A stretch of DNA of 64,000 bases from Caulobacter sp. (lineage in GTDB: Bacteria; Pseudomonadota; Alphaproteobacteria; Caulobacterales; Caulobacteraceae): positions 1 to 64,000 of the forward strand of contig JAQGIP010000027.1 of NCBI GenBank assembly GCA_028291055.1. The letters are read 5' to 3'. A program made the translations under genes and the position numbers. This document shows, one piece after another, positions 27,483-36,673 of this stretch. The notes under the pieces were generated by a model that saw nothing but the letters and a program-made list of their open reading frames with translations, ran no database searches and was not told the origin of the DNA. The number at the start of each line of letters is the position of its first letter. Position 1 is the first letter of the stretch.

Positions 27483-28049
27483 ATGAAAATCAACGCCAAC
27501 CTGATCAAGCCCGGTGTCGTCATCGAGCACGACGGCGGCCTGTGGGCGGCGGTCAAGGTGAACCACGTGAAGCCCGGCAAGGGCGGCGCCTTCGCCCAGC
27601 TGGAGCTGAAGAACCTCGTCGACGGCCGCAAGCTGAACGAGCGCTTCCGCGCCGAAGACACCGTCGAGCAGATCTTCCTGGAGCGGCGCGACTACACCTT
27701 CCTCTACCGCCAGGACGACACCCTGGTGTTCATGGACGCCGAGACCTACGAGCAGATCGAGCTCGACATCGACTTTGTCAGCGAAGACCAGGCCCAGTTC
27801 CTCCAGGACGGCATGAAGGTCCAGGTGCAGAGCCACGAGGAAAAGGCCATCGGCATCCAACTGCCCGACCACGTCGTGCTGACGGTCGTCGAGGCCGACG
27901 CCACCTTGAAGAACCAGACCGCGCAGTCGTCCTACAAGCCCGCCAAGGCCGACAACGGCATGCGCATCCTGATCCCGCCCTATATGGAAGCGGGCGAGCG
28001 GATCCTCGTTTCCACTGAGACGGGCGAATACGTCCGCCGGGCAGACTGA
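27483..28049 (+). CDS. efp: Elongation factor P
   Basis: EF-P enters the ribosomal E site and relieves stalling at polyproline. The 188-residue product shows all three beta domains, with the modification loop [13 protein letters not shown] placing Lys at position 33, so beta-lysylation or an equivalent Lys modification is expected and not Arg rhamnosylation. The C-terminal domain ends GEYVRRAD. The suhB-like gene starts two bases after the stop. Confidence 0.97.
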   Translation: MKINANLIKPGVVIEHDGGLWAAVKVNHVKPGKGGAFAQLELKNLVDGRKLNERFRAEDTVEQIFLERRDYTFLYRQDDTLVFMDAETYEQIELDIDFVSEDQAQFLQDGMKVQVQSHEEKAIGIQLPDHVVLTVVEADATLKNQTAQSSYKPAKADNGMRILIPPYMEAGERILVSTETGEYVRRAD

Positions 28050-28051
28050 TC

Positions 28052-28849
28052 ATGGCCACTCCCTCTACCCTCATCGCGGTGATGATCGATGCGGCCCGCA
28101 AGGCCGGCCGGGGCCTGTCGCGCGATTTCGGCGAAGTGTCCGAACTGCAGGTGTCCAAGAAGGGCGCGGCCGACTTCGTCACCGCCGCCGACATCAAGGC
28201 CGAGCAGGTGGTCTTCGAGATCCTGCTGAAGGCGCGGCCCGGCTACACCTTCCTGGGCGAGGAACGCGGCTTGGTCGAGGGCACCGACAAGACCCACCGC
28301 TGGATCGTCGACCCCTTGGACGGCACCACCAACTTCCTGCACGGCATCCCCCACTTCGCGACCTCCATCGCGCTGGAACGCGACGGCCAGGTGGTGGCGG
28401 CCGTCATCTACAATCCCGCGACCCACGACCTGTTCTGGGCCGAGAAGGGCAAGGGCTGCTTCTTCAACAATGAAAAGCGCCTGCGCGTCGCCGCGCGCAC
28501 CAAGATGGAAGAGGCCGTGCTGGCCACCGGCATCCCCTTCCTGGGCAAGCCCGGCCACGCCCAGTTCCTCAAGGAACTGCATCAGATCAGCCAGCGGGTC
28601 GCCGGCGTGCGCCGCTTCGGCGCGGCGTCCCTCGACCTGGCCTGGGTCGCGGCGGGGCGTTTCGACGGCTATTGGGAGCGTGGGCTCGGCGCCTGGGATA
28701 TCGCGGCGGGCCTGCTGATGGTCACCGAGGCCGGCGGCAAGGCCAGCGATATCGAGGGCGGCGACACGGCGCTGACCAGCGGCTCGGTGCTGGCGGCCAA
28801 TATGGAACTGCACCCGCAGATCATGGAACGCCTGCGCGCGGCGGGCTAA
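28052..28849 (+). CDS. suhB: Inositol monophosphatase family protein (SuhB-like)
   Basis: Members are Mg/Li-sensitive phosphatases; SuhB also acts with rRNA antitermination factors. The 265-residue product has FVTAADIKAEQ, LGEERG, the metal-binding WIVDPLDGTTNFLHG near residue 87, and ERGLGAWDIAAGLLMVTEAGG, which complete the active site. Two bases separate it from efp, so they form one operon. The catalytic assignment is firm; the physiological substrate is not known. Confidence 0.93.
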   Translation: MATPSTLIAVMIDAARKAGRGLSRDFGEVSELQVSKKGAADFVTAADIKAEQVVFEILLKARPGYTFLGEERGLVEGTDKTHRWIVDPLDGTTNFLHGIPHFATSIALERDGQVVAAVIYNPATHDLFWAEKGKGCFFNNEKRLRVAARTKMEEAVLATGIPFLGKPGHAQFLKELHQISQRVAGVRRFGAASLDLAWVAAGRFDGYWERGLGAWDIAAGLLMVTEAGGKASDIEGGDTALTSGSVLAANMELHPQIMERLRAAG

Positions 28850-28880
28850 GGCTGAAGCGCCGCCCTCCCCCCCACCTTCC

Positions 28881-29003
28881 GTCATCCCCGGACTTGTTCC
28901 GGGGACCCATGCACACGGGCAGCGAAGGTGAGCCGCTGAGCGTCGGTGCGTTATTCCCTCAAGCGCCGTGTTCCTGGGTCGCCGCAACAGGTCCGGCGAT
29001 GAC
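28881..29003. repeat. GTCATCCCCGGAC repeat (copy 2)
   Basis: GTCATCCCCGGACTTGTTCC, its complement CCGGGGAC, then ACCCATGCACACGGGCAG and a GCGTTATTCCCTCA stretch follow the same order as the copy at 15149. Here the right-hand end GGTCCGGCGATGAC pairs back to the left end, so this copy looks more complete. Confidence 0.7.
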
Positions 29004-29026
29004 GTCTTTGTGAAATTCAGGGTCTC

Positions 29027-29070
29027 GCCGGGAGCGCCGCTCCGATTCCATCAGAGCGGACAACGCTCTA
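29027..29070. repeat. CTAGAGCG-family repeat, partial copy
   Basis: GGAGCGCCGCTCCGATTCCA and TCAGAGCGGACAACGCTCTAG match one half of the elements at 38980 and 63323. The TAG of the terminal CTAGAGCG (minus strand) is the stop codon of the adjacent 51-residue membrane protein gene. Confidence 0.7.
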
Positions 29071-29223
29071 GGCCCTCAGCACGATCAAGACCGCCAGCGC
29101 CCCCAGGGCGAAGGCGATGAGCCCGGCCACCAGCACGGCGGCCAGGTCATGGGGCCAGGCGGCGCGTGAACCGGCCTTGGCTTTGAGCGTCTCGTTGCGG
29201 CGTTGACCCGCGGCGTCCGACAT
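29068..29223 (-). CDS. 51-residue single-pass membrane protein
   Basis: Function unknown. The product has a polar basic head (MSDAAGQRRNETLKAK) and one hydrophobic helix (about residues 27-49) near the C-terminus, ending LIVLRA. GGGGAGA lies six bases upstream of the ATG. It is divergent from the glycerophosphodiesterase gene. Its stop codon lies inside a CTAGAGCG repeat. It is probably real given the ribosome site and clean topology, but no family was recognised. Confidence 0.55.
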   Translation of the reverse strand: MSDAAGQRRNETLKAKAGSRAAWPHDLAAVLVAGLIAFALGALAVLIVLRA

Positions 29224-29271
29224 CTGACTCTCCCCGATAAGCACCTGCGGCAGTTGCGCGCGGAGAGATTG

Positions 29272-30375
29272 ATGTTCGATGAAGAACACAGGCGCCGGTT
29301 GAGTCGGCGCGCGGTGGCCGCCGCCGCGCTCGCGATCCCCGCCCTGGCCTCCGCCAAACCGAGGACTCCCATGCGCCCGCCCATCACCCCGCCCAGGCGG
29401 CCCATCGTCATCGCCCATCGCGGGGCCAGCGGCGAGCGGCCGGAAGAGACCCGCGCCGCCTATGAGCTGGCCATCGATCAGGGCTGTGACTTCATCGAAC
29501 CGGACCTGGTGGCCACCAAGGATGGCAAGCTGGTCTGCCGCCACGAAAACAACGTCGCCGAGACCACCGACGTCGCCGCCCGCCCGGAATTCGCGGCGCG
29601 CCAGACCACCAAGATGATCGATGGCGCCAGCCTCACCGGCTGGTTCACCGAGGACTTCACCCTGGCGGAGCTGAAGACCCTGCGCGCGCGGGAGCGTCTG
29701 CCTGCGCTGCGCCCGGCCAGCGCGGCCCATGACGGCCAGGAGCCCATCCTCACCTTCGCCGAGGTCTGCGCCATCGCGCGCGAGGGGACCAAGCGGACCG
29801 GCCGCGTGATCGGCGTCTATCCGGAGATGAAACACCCCACCCACTTCGCCGGGCTTGGCCTGGGGCTGGAGCAGCGGCTGCTGGAGGCGCTCAAGGCCGA
29901 GGGGCTGAACAGCGCCGGCGCCCCCGTCTTCGTCCAGTGTTTCGAGGTCGGCGCTCTGGCCTGGTTTCGCACCCGCAGTCCCGTGCGCCTGGTGCAGCTG
30001 GTCAGCGGCGAGGGCGGCCCCGCCGACAAGCCCGGCGTCAGCTATGCCCAGATGACCACGCCGGCGGGCCTGAAGGCGATCAGCGCCTATGCCGACGGGC
30101 TGGGGCCCGACAAGGCGCAGGTGATCGTGGCCCGGGGCGGCGCGCTCGTCGCGACCCCGCTGGTGGCCGACGCCCATGCGGCGGGGCTGGTGGTGCACCC
30201 CTGGACGGTGCGGGCGGAGAACCTGTTCCTGCCGCCGCATCTGTGGGTGGGGACCGATCCCAAGGCGCGCGGCCATGTGGAAGCGGTCTACGCGGCCCTG
30301 TTCGCGGCCGGTGTCGATGGACTGTTCAGTGACTTTCCGGGGCTCGCCGCCGAGGCGCGGGCCGCGCTCGGGTAG
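29272..30375 (+). CDS. glpQ: Exported glycerophosphodiester phosphodiesterase
   Basis: The enzyme hydrolyses glycerophosphodiesters to glycerol-3-phosphate and an alcohol. The 367-residue product has a twin-Arg-like signal (RRLSRRAVAAAALAIPALAS), then IAHRGASGERPEETRAAY with the catalytic HRG and EE, EPDLVATKDGKLVCRHE with metal ligands, and EMKHPTHF. A long insertion with WFTEDFTLAEL is typical of periplasmic GlpQ. The start at 29272 is preferred over 29203 because it begins the signal peptide. Confidence 0.9.
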   Translation: MFDEEHRRRLSRRAVAAAALAIPALASAKPRTPMRPPITPPRRPIVIAHRGASGERPEETRAAYELAIDQGCDFIEPDLVATKDGKLVCRHENNVAETTDVAARPEFAARQTTKMIDGASLTGWFTEDFTLAELKTLRARERLPALRPASAAHDGQEPILTFAEVCAIAREGTKRTGRVIGVYPEMKHPTHFAGLGLGLEQRLLEALKAEGLNSAGAPVFVQCFEVGALAWFRTRSPVRLVQLVSGEGGPADKPGVSYAQMTTPAGLKAISAYADGLGPDKAQVIVARGGALVATPLVADAHAAGLVVHPWTVRAENLFLPPHLWVGTDPKARGHVEAVYAALFAAGVDGLFSDFPGLAAEARAALG

Positions 30376-30378
30376 TCT

Positions 30379-30519
30379 CTACGGGTGGAGCACGACCGCC
30401 AAGGCTGTCAGCACCAGACCCGCCCAAAACGCCGCGCAGGCCAGCACCAGCCAGCTGACCGGCCGGACCTGAAAATTGGCATTGCCTTGCAGGCCGTTCG
30501 GCGACGGTGTCGGTCCCAT
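30379..30519 (-). CDS. 46-residue single-pass membrane protein
   Basis: Function unknown. The ATG at 30519 has GGGGAAA upstream and gives MGPTPSPNG..., a short polar head, then one membrane helix (about residues 22-44: LVLACAAFWAGLVLTALAVV). It converges with glpQ three bases away. Length and composition resemble small uncharacterised proteins of Caulobacterales, but I cannot name a family. Confidence 0.4.
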   Translation of the reverse strand: MGPTPSPNGLQGNANFQVRPVSWLVLACAAFWAGLVLTALAVVLHP

Positions 30520-30633
30520 GGCGTTTCCCCGCGACTCGGGATGTCTGGCTCCCGTGTTCACGCCCAATTAGCGCCCCAATGTGGGCGCCGCGCAAGCCCA
30601 ATTCCGGTAGAGCTTGGCCCCTGCGTCCGAATG

Positions 30634-30669
30634 ACTCACCCATGACAAATATGTGAGTGAGCGATCACT
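30634..30669 (+). promoter_or_regulatory. Overlapping dyads upstream of the KAS III operon
   Basis: ACTCAC-N13-GTGAGT (30634-30658) overlaps AGTGA-GCGA-TCACT (30656-30669). These lie 53-88 bases before the operon's first ATG and resemble TetR/AcrR-type operators, suggesting ligand-controlled transcription. No regulator gene is adjacent. Confidence 0.5.
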
Positions 30670-30721
30670 TGCTATCCATCCGGCCTGCCCATAGTCTATC
30701 TCCAAATCAAGGCAGGGTTGC

Positions 30722-31852
30722 ATGAACCACCTTCGAGACGTCTTCATCACCGGTGTCGGCGCCCACCTCCCCGGCGCCCCCATCCCCAACGACCAGATGG
30801 AAGACCACCTCGGCCGCGTCTGCGGCCGCGACAGCCTGCTCGGCCGCCGCGCCCTGCGCTGGAACGGCGTCAAGACGCGCCACTACGCCATCGACGCCGA
30901 GGGCCAGGCCTTCGACAGCAACGCCGGCATGTGCGCCAAGGCCGTGCGCGCCGCCCTGGACGACGCGGGCCTGGAATCCCTGGACTATCTGGCCTCCGCC
31001 ACCACCCAGGGCGACTGGCTGGTCCCCGGCCACGGCGTCTCCGTCCACGGCGAACTGGGCTGCGGCCCCCTCGAGGTAGCGAGCTTTCAGTCCGTCTGCG
31101 GCTCATCGCTGATGGCCGCCAAGGCCGCCTGGCTCAACGTTCGGGCCGGCGAGCACGAGGTCGCCGCCGCCTGCGCCGGTGAGTTCTCCAGCCGCTGGTT
31201 CCAGCCGGCCTTCTATGAGGGCACGAGCCTGGTCGACGCCAAGGGTCGCCTGGCCGCGGAGGCCGACTATCTGCGCTTCACCCTCTCCGACGGCGCCGGG
31301 GCCGTCCTGATGGAACCCAAGGCGCGACCCGACGGCCTGTCACTGAAGATCGACTTCATCGACGTGGTCTCCCTGGCCGGATCCTTCGAGCCATGCATGT
31401 GGGCCGGGGCGCCCAGCGCCAGCCGCTCCGACCCGATGACCACCTGGAGCCATGCCGGGCCCGTAGCGGCCCACGCCCAGGGCGCGGTGGCCCTGCTGCA
31501 GGATTTCGAACTGCTCAAGCGGGTGATCCGCGCCTGGGTCGGGGTCTATCTGAAGAAGGTGGACCAGGGCCGCATCGAGCCCGCCGCCATCGACCACCTG
31601 CTCTGCCACTATTCCGCGGAGTCCCTGCGCGAGGAGCTGATGGGGCTTCTGGAAGCCACCGCCGGGATGATCCCGCGCGAGAAATGGTTCTCCAACCTGC
31701 CCACCGTGGGCAATGTGGGTGCGGCCTCGATCTGGGTGATGCTGGAGGCCTTCCTGCGCGACGGGCGTCTGAAGCGGGGCCAGCGCGTGCTATGCGTGGT
31801 GCCGGAGAGCGGCCGCTCGCTGGTGGGCTTCATGATGCTGGAGGCGGTGTGA
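30722..31852 (+). CDS. Ketoacyl synthase III-like condensing enzyme
   Basis: The protein belongs to the FabH/KAS III thiolase-like superfamily, which joins acyl thioesters. The 376-residue product has the catalytic triad in order: Cys126 in SVCGSSLM, His296 in LCHYSAES and Asn331 in TVGNVGAAS. It differs from housekeeping FabH in length and in the N-terminal region (GRDSLLGRRALRWNGVKTRHYA), so it likely makes or modifies a special acyl product. Its stop overlaps the start of the diiron gene (TGATG). Substrate is unknown. Confidence 0.88.
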   Translation: MNHLRDVFITGVGAHLPGAPIPNDQMEDHLGRVCGRDSLLGRRALRWNGVKTRHYAIDAEGQAFDSNAGMCAKAVRAALDDAGLESLDYLASATTQGDWLVPGHGVSVHGELGCGPLEVASFQSVCGSSLMAAKAAWLNVRAGEHEVAAACAGEFSSRWFQPAFYEGTSLVDAKGRLAAEADYLRFTLSDGAGAVLMEPKARPDGLSLKIDFIDVVSLAGSFEPCMWAGAPSASRSDPMTTWSHAGPVAAHAQGAVALLQDFELLKRVIRAWVGVYLKKVDQGRIEPAAIDHLLCHYSAESLREELMGLLEATAGMIPREKWFSNLPTVGNVGAASIWVMLEAFLRDGRLKRGQRVLCVVPESGRSLVGFMMLEAV

Positions 31853-32538
31853 TGGACATGACCCCGACGCAGAGCGCCACCGCCGTCAGCGACGTGCTGC
31901 GCCGCCTGACCGTGGTGTTCACCGACTTCGAACAACGCCTGAGCGCCACCCCGCTGATCCGCCGCCTGACCCGGGGCCGATTCACCGACGCCGACTACCG
32001 CGCCTTCCTGATCGGCCTGCGCCAGCAGGTGAAGGATGGGGCGCTGTGGATGAGCCGCGCGGCCTCCAACATCAACGACGACCAGCTGGAGCTGCGCTCG
32101 AAGCTGATGCGCCACGCAGTCACCGAGCACCGCGACTTCCGCCTGCTCGAAGCCAACTATGTGGCCGTGGGCGGCGCGCTGGCCGAGATTCGCGACGCGG
32201 AGAAGAACATCGGTTCGGAGGCCCTGTCGGCCTGGATGTTCCATGAGGCGTCCAAGCCCGATCCGTATGGGCTGCTGGGCGCTATGTGGATCATCGAGGG
32301 GCTGGGCAACATCAAGGCCGGGGAATGGGGGAGGCTCGTGCAGCAGCGCCTGGACCTGCCTGACGAGGCCGTCAGCTTCCTGCTCTATCACGGCGAGAAC
32401 GACGCCGAGCACATGGCCGAGTTCGAACAGATGCTGGGCCTGGTCCTGCCCGACGAGGCGGTGGCCAGGCGCATCGTGCGCACGGCGGAAGTGACGGCCC
32501 GCCTCTACGCCCTGCAGATCGAGGAGATGACCGCTTGA
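31852..32538 (+). CDS. Haem-oxygenase-like diiron oxidase/oxygenase
   Basis: This looks like an iron-containing redox enzyme of the HDO superfamily, which includes enzymes acting on fatty acids and amino acids (UndA, BesC). The 228-residue all-helical product has candidate iron ligands Glu92/His93 (AVTEHRDF), Glu149 (WIIEGLGN), and His180, Asp184, His187 (LYHGENDAEHMAEF). It is coupled at both ends: ATG overlaps the KAS III stop, and its TGA overlaps the TTG of the next gene. Context suggests it acts on the KAS III product or on a thioester-linked acyl chain. Confidence 0.8.
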   Translation: MDMTPTQSATAVSDVLRRLTVVFTDFEQRLSATPLIRRLTRGRFTDADYRAFLIGLRQQVKDGALWMSRAASNINDDQLELRSKLMRHAVTEHRDFRLLEANYVAVGGALAEIRDAEKNIGSEALSAWMFHEASKPDPYGLLGAMWIIEGLGNIKAGEWGRLVQQRLDLPDEAVSFLLYHGENDAEHMAEFEQMLGLVLPDEAVARRIVRTAEVTARLYALQIEEMTA

Positions 32539-33479
32539 AGCCGGCGCGAGCCAATGGCTTTCCGGGGGATTTCGACCCGGCGACATTCGATCCCAAGGAT
32601 CCCGATCCCTGGCTGGCCCTCTACCTCGACCAGAGCCTGCCCATCGCGGCGGAGGCCAAGACGGCGCTGCTGCGCGGCAACCGCTCGTGGTCGCGGCGCT
32701 GGATGTTCAACATCGTGCGGCCCTTCGTCTTCCTCTTCTTCCTGTTCGTGAAGCTGCTGCGCGGCATCAGCCCCCACCATCCCAACCTCAACGGCTTCCT
32801 GCACAAGACCATCCACTGGGGCCTGAAGACCTTCGGCTCGCCGGAGTGCAACACCCTGATCCTGCGCCACTTCCACATCGGCACGGAGCTGCTGGGGTTC
32901 ATCAAGGCCAACGCCGGACCGGTCAGCATCGAGACCGTGCCGCTGCGGCCCACCACCCTGAAGGCGCTCGAAGACAACGTCTTCCTGCAGCACGACCTCA
33001 ACGTCTTCAACTTCATCATCCAGCTGAACATCAGCCTGCGCGAGCAGGGCCGCGACCTGGCGCCGGTCGACGATCTCGACCTGTCGATGATCTCCTCGGA
33101 GCCCTTCGCGCTGGAGCCCCTGCCCGACGGCCCGCTGAACTTCGTCGACGCCCAGACGGCCATCGAATTCTACACGCCGCTCTATGCCCTGATGCTGCCC
33201 CGGGCCGACTTCGTGCGCGCGGCCCAGTCGCTGCAGCTCGACGAGACGGTGGCCATCTATATCGCCAAGATCCTGGGCAGCGACTACCACCTGGCCTTCA
33301 TGAAGAACGGCCACCCACTGGTGCCCCTGTCGACCTTGCAGGCGGGCTACCGGCTGATGATGCATGGCCTGGACTGCGAGGGCCTGCACGGGTGGCTGCG
33401 CCAGATCAAGGCGCGGCAGGCGGCGGGGCTGCCCATGGACCCGAGGCAGCCAACGCTGGGCGTTTCCAGTATTGCGTAG
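32535..33479 (+). CDS. Conserved His-rich protein of unknown function, third gene of KAS III operon
   Basis: I do not recognise a named function. The 314-residue product starts at TTG (overlapping the previous TGA) since no nearby ATG exists. Residues 57-75 are strongly hydrophobic (MFNIVRPFVFLFFLFVKLL), giving one likely membrane or membrane-associated helix. It is rich in His: HH at 81-82, His90, His94, then RHFHIGTELLGF near 111-122 and LQHDLNVFNFIIQLN. These could bind metal. It contains no signal peptide. It resembles uncharacterised proteins found with condensing and diiron enzymes. Confidence 0.7.
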   Translation: MKPARANGFPGDFDPATFDPKDPDPWLALYLDQSLPIAAEAKTALLRGNRSWSRRWMFNIVRPFVFLFFLFVKLLRGISPHHPNLNGFLHKTIHWGLKTFGSPECNTLILRHFHIGTELLGFIKANAGPVSIETVPLRPTTLKALEDNVFLQHDLNVFNFIIQLNISLREQGRDLAPVDDLDLSMISSEPFALEPLPDGPLNFVDAQTAIEFYTPLYALMLPRADFVRAAQSLQLDETVAIYIAKILGSDYHLAFMKNGHPLVPLSTLQAGYRLMMHGLDCEGLHGWLRQIKARQAAGLPMDPRQPTLGVSSIA

Positions 33480-33588
33480 AGGTACTTATGCCTCGGCGGA
33501 GTGTTTCACTTCGTTATGTTGTTACGCGGGCGAAATGTGGTGAACCTATGCTTTCCATTGGCATTCAGCATGGGCTCAGGCGAGGCGT

Positions 33589-33608
33589 GTGACAGTCAAC
33601 CTTGTCAC
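33589..33608 (+). promoter_or_regulatory. Dyad GTGACA-N8-TGTCAC upstream of rcnB-like gene
   Basis: A perfect 6-bp inverted repeat with an 8-base spacer, 28 bases before the RcnB-like start. It is the right size for an operator and could serve a metal- or stress-responsive regulator. Confidence 0.4.
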
Positions 33609-33636
33609 GGCATCCAGCCGAACAAAGGAGTTCATC

Positions 33637-33960
33637 ATGAAACGTCTTCTCATCGGCGCCGTCGCCCTGTCCCTGCTGGGCGGCTCGGCCGCTCTGGCCG
33701 CGCCCAACGGCGGGGACCATCGTCAGGACAACAACAACCACGGCCAGCCCGCCGCCCAGCATGACCAGCGCGGCGGCCAGCACTGGGGCCGCGGCCAACG
33801 CCTGCCCTCCAACTACCGCACCACCCGCTATCGCGTGGACTATCGCAGCCACCACCTGCGCGCCCCGCCGCGCGGCTATCAGTGGGTCCAGGTCAACAAC
33901 GACTATCTGCTGGTGGCGCTGACCACCGGCCTGATCAGCCAGATCATCGCCGGCCACTAG
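33637..33960 (+). CDS. RcnB-like periplasmic protein
   Basis: RcnB proteins are periplasmic and affect nickel/cobalt homeostasis in E. coli; the wider family is poorly understood. The 107-residue product has a signal peptide (MKRLLIGAVALSLLGGSAALA), a His/Gln/Asn-rich middle that could bind metal, then the family core YRVDYRSHHLRAPPRGYQWV and YLLVALTTGLISQII. AAAGGAG precedes the ATG at 33637; the longer frame from 33589 has no such site. A strong terminator follows. Confidence 0.85.
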   Translation: MKRLLIGAVALSLLGGSAALAAPNGGDHRQDNNNHGQPAAQHDQRGGQHWGRGQRLPSNYRTTRYRVDYRSHHLRAPPRGYQWVQVNNDYLLVALTTGLISQIIAGH

Positions 33961-33970
33961 ATCAACCAAA

Positions 33971-34003
33971 GGCCCCGGCGGGTTCGCTCGCCGGGGCTTT
34001 GTG
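33971..34003 (+). terminator. Terminator after rcnB-like gene
   Basis: CCCCGGCG and CGCCGGGG form an 8-bp stem around GGTTCGCT, followed by CTTTGTG and preceded by AAAGG. It lies between the rcnB-like gene and the convergent ABC transporter gene, and may act on both. Confidence 0.7.
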
Positions 34004-34008
34004 ATGTC

Positions 34009-35859
<1,851 letters not shown>

Positions 35860-35979
35860 AAGCCGCCCGCCCCTTGCCTAAATCGCGCTCGTTCGCTATA
35901 GCCGCGCCTCTTCGAAAGGTCCCTTGGTGGTCAAGGGCGCCTGAAGCACGCCGCAGCTTTAAGTCGGTTGGACCGAGCC

Positions 35980-36204
35980 ATGAAACAAGACACCCACCCC
36001 GACTATCACTTCATCACCGTGGTGATGACCGACGGCACCACCTATCAGACGCGCTCCACCTATCAAAAGGAAGGCGCGACCCTGAACCTGGATATCGACC
36101 CGAAGACCCACCCGGCGTGGACCGGCGGTAACCAGCACCTGCTCGACCGCGGCGGCCGCGTGTCGCGCTTCAACGCGAAATTCGGCGCCTTCACCAAGAA
36201 ATAA
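35980..36204 (+). CDS. rpmE: 50S ribosomal protein L31
   Basis: L31 joins the two ribosomal subunits at the central protuberance. The 74-residue product starts [12 protein letters not shown], the conserved L31 head, and has [20 protein letters not shown] in the C-terminal half. It contains no Cys, so it is the zinc-free form. The ATG at 35980 is used because an upstream frame start at 35968 gives non-homologous residues. A strong terminator lies 42 bases downstream. Confidence 0.97.
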   Translation: MKQDTHPDYHFITVVMTDGTTYQTRSTYQKEGATLNLDIDPKTHPAWTGGNQHLLDRGGRVSRFNAKFGAFTKK

Positions 36205-36246
36205 GCGCCCCGTCCCCCAAGACACGTCTTCGGGAACGACCTTAAG

Positions 36247-36276
36247 AGCCGGCGGCAGCGATGCCGCCGGCTTTTT
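36247..36276 (+). terminator. Terminator after rpmE
   Basis: AGCCGGCGGCA and TGCCGCCGGCT form a perfect 11-bp stem around a GCGA tetraloop, followed by five T. It is a textbook Rho-independent terminator. Confidence 0.9.
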
Positions 36277-36310
36277 GCTGCGCCTTGACCGCCTTCAAAC
36301 AATGATCTAT

Positions 36311-36326
36311 TTAACTTTTTAGTTAA
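36311..36326 (+). promoter_or_regulatory. TTAACT-N4-AGTTAA operator before arsR-type gene
   Basis: A perfect 6-4-6 palindrome in an unusually AT-rich patch, 14 bases before the ArsR-family start. It overlaps where the promoter should be and is a good candidate for autoregulation by the downstream repressor. Confidence 0.65.
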
Positions 36327-36340
36327 TTAGGACTTTCGTC

Positions 36341-36661
36341 TTGGAAAAGATATTCGAAGCCCTGGCCTCCACGCCCAGGCGCAAGATCCTGGCCTATCTG
36401 TCGGAGGTCGATCTGACTGCGGGCGAGATCGCCTCGCGGTTTTCGATGAGCAAGCCGGCCATCTCCAAGCACCTGCAGATCCTGGAGAACGCGGGCCTGG
36501 TGCGCAGCGAAAAGCGCGGCCAGTTCGTCCACTACAGCCTGGTCCCGGAGAACCTGGCCAACACGCTGAACGGCTTCGTCCAGAACGTCTGCCCGGTGTC
36601 GCGCCCGCTGAAGAGCGAGAGCGCGGCGATCAAGGCGGCGCGCAAGCCGATCACCGAGTAG
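36341..36661 (+). CDS. ArsR-family transcriptional regulator (autorepressor type)
   Basis: A winged-helix DNA-binding protein of the ArsR/SdpR group. The 106-residue product starts at TTG (36341), giving (M)EKIFEALASTPRRKILAYL, then the recognition region MSKPAISKHLQILENAGLV and wing EKRGQFVHYSL. It lacks the Cys clusters of metal sensors; one Cys is near the C-terminus. It is followed by a desaturase gene 12 bases on and a membrane/SRPBCC gene, so it probably controls membrane-lipid genes through the palindrome upstream. Confidence 0.88.
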   Translation: MEKIFEALASTPRRKILAYLSEVDLTAGEIASRFSMSKPAISKHLQILENAGLVRSEKRGQFVHYSLVPENLANTLNGFVQNVCPVSRPLKSESAAIKAARKPITE

Positions 36662-36673
36662 GAGCGCAAGGTC

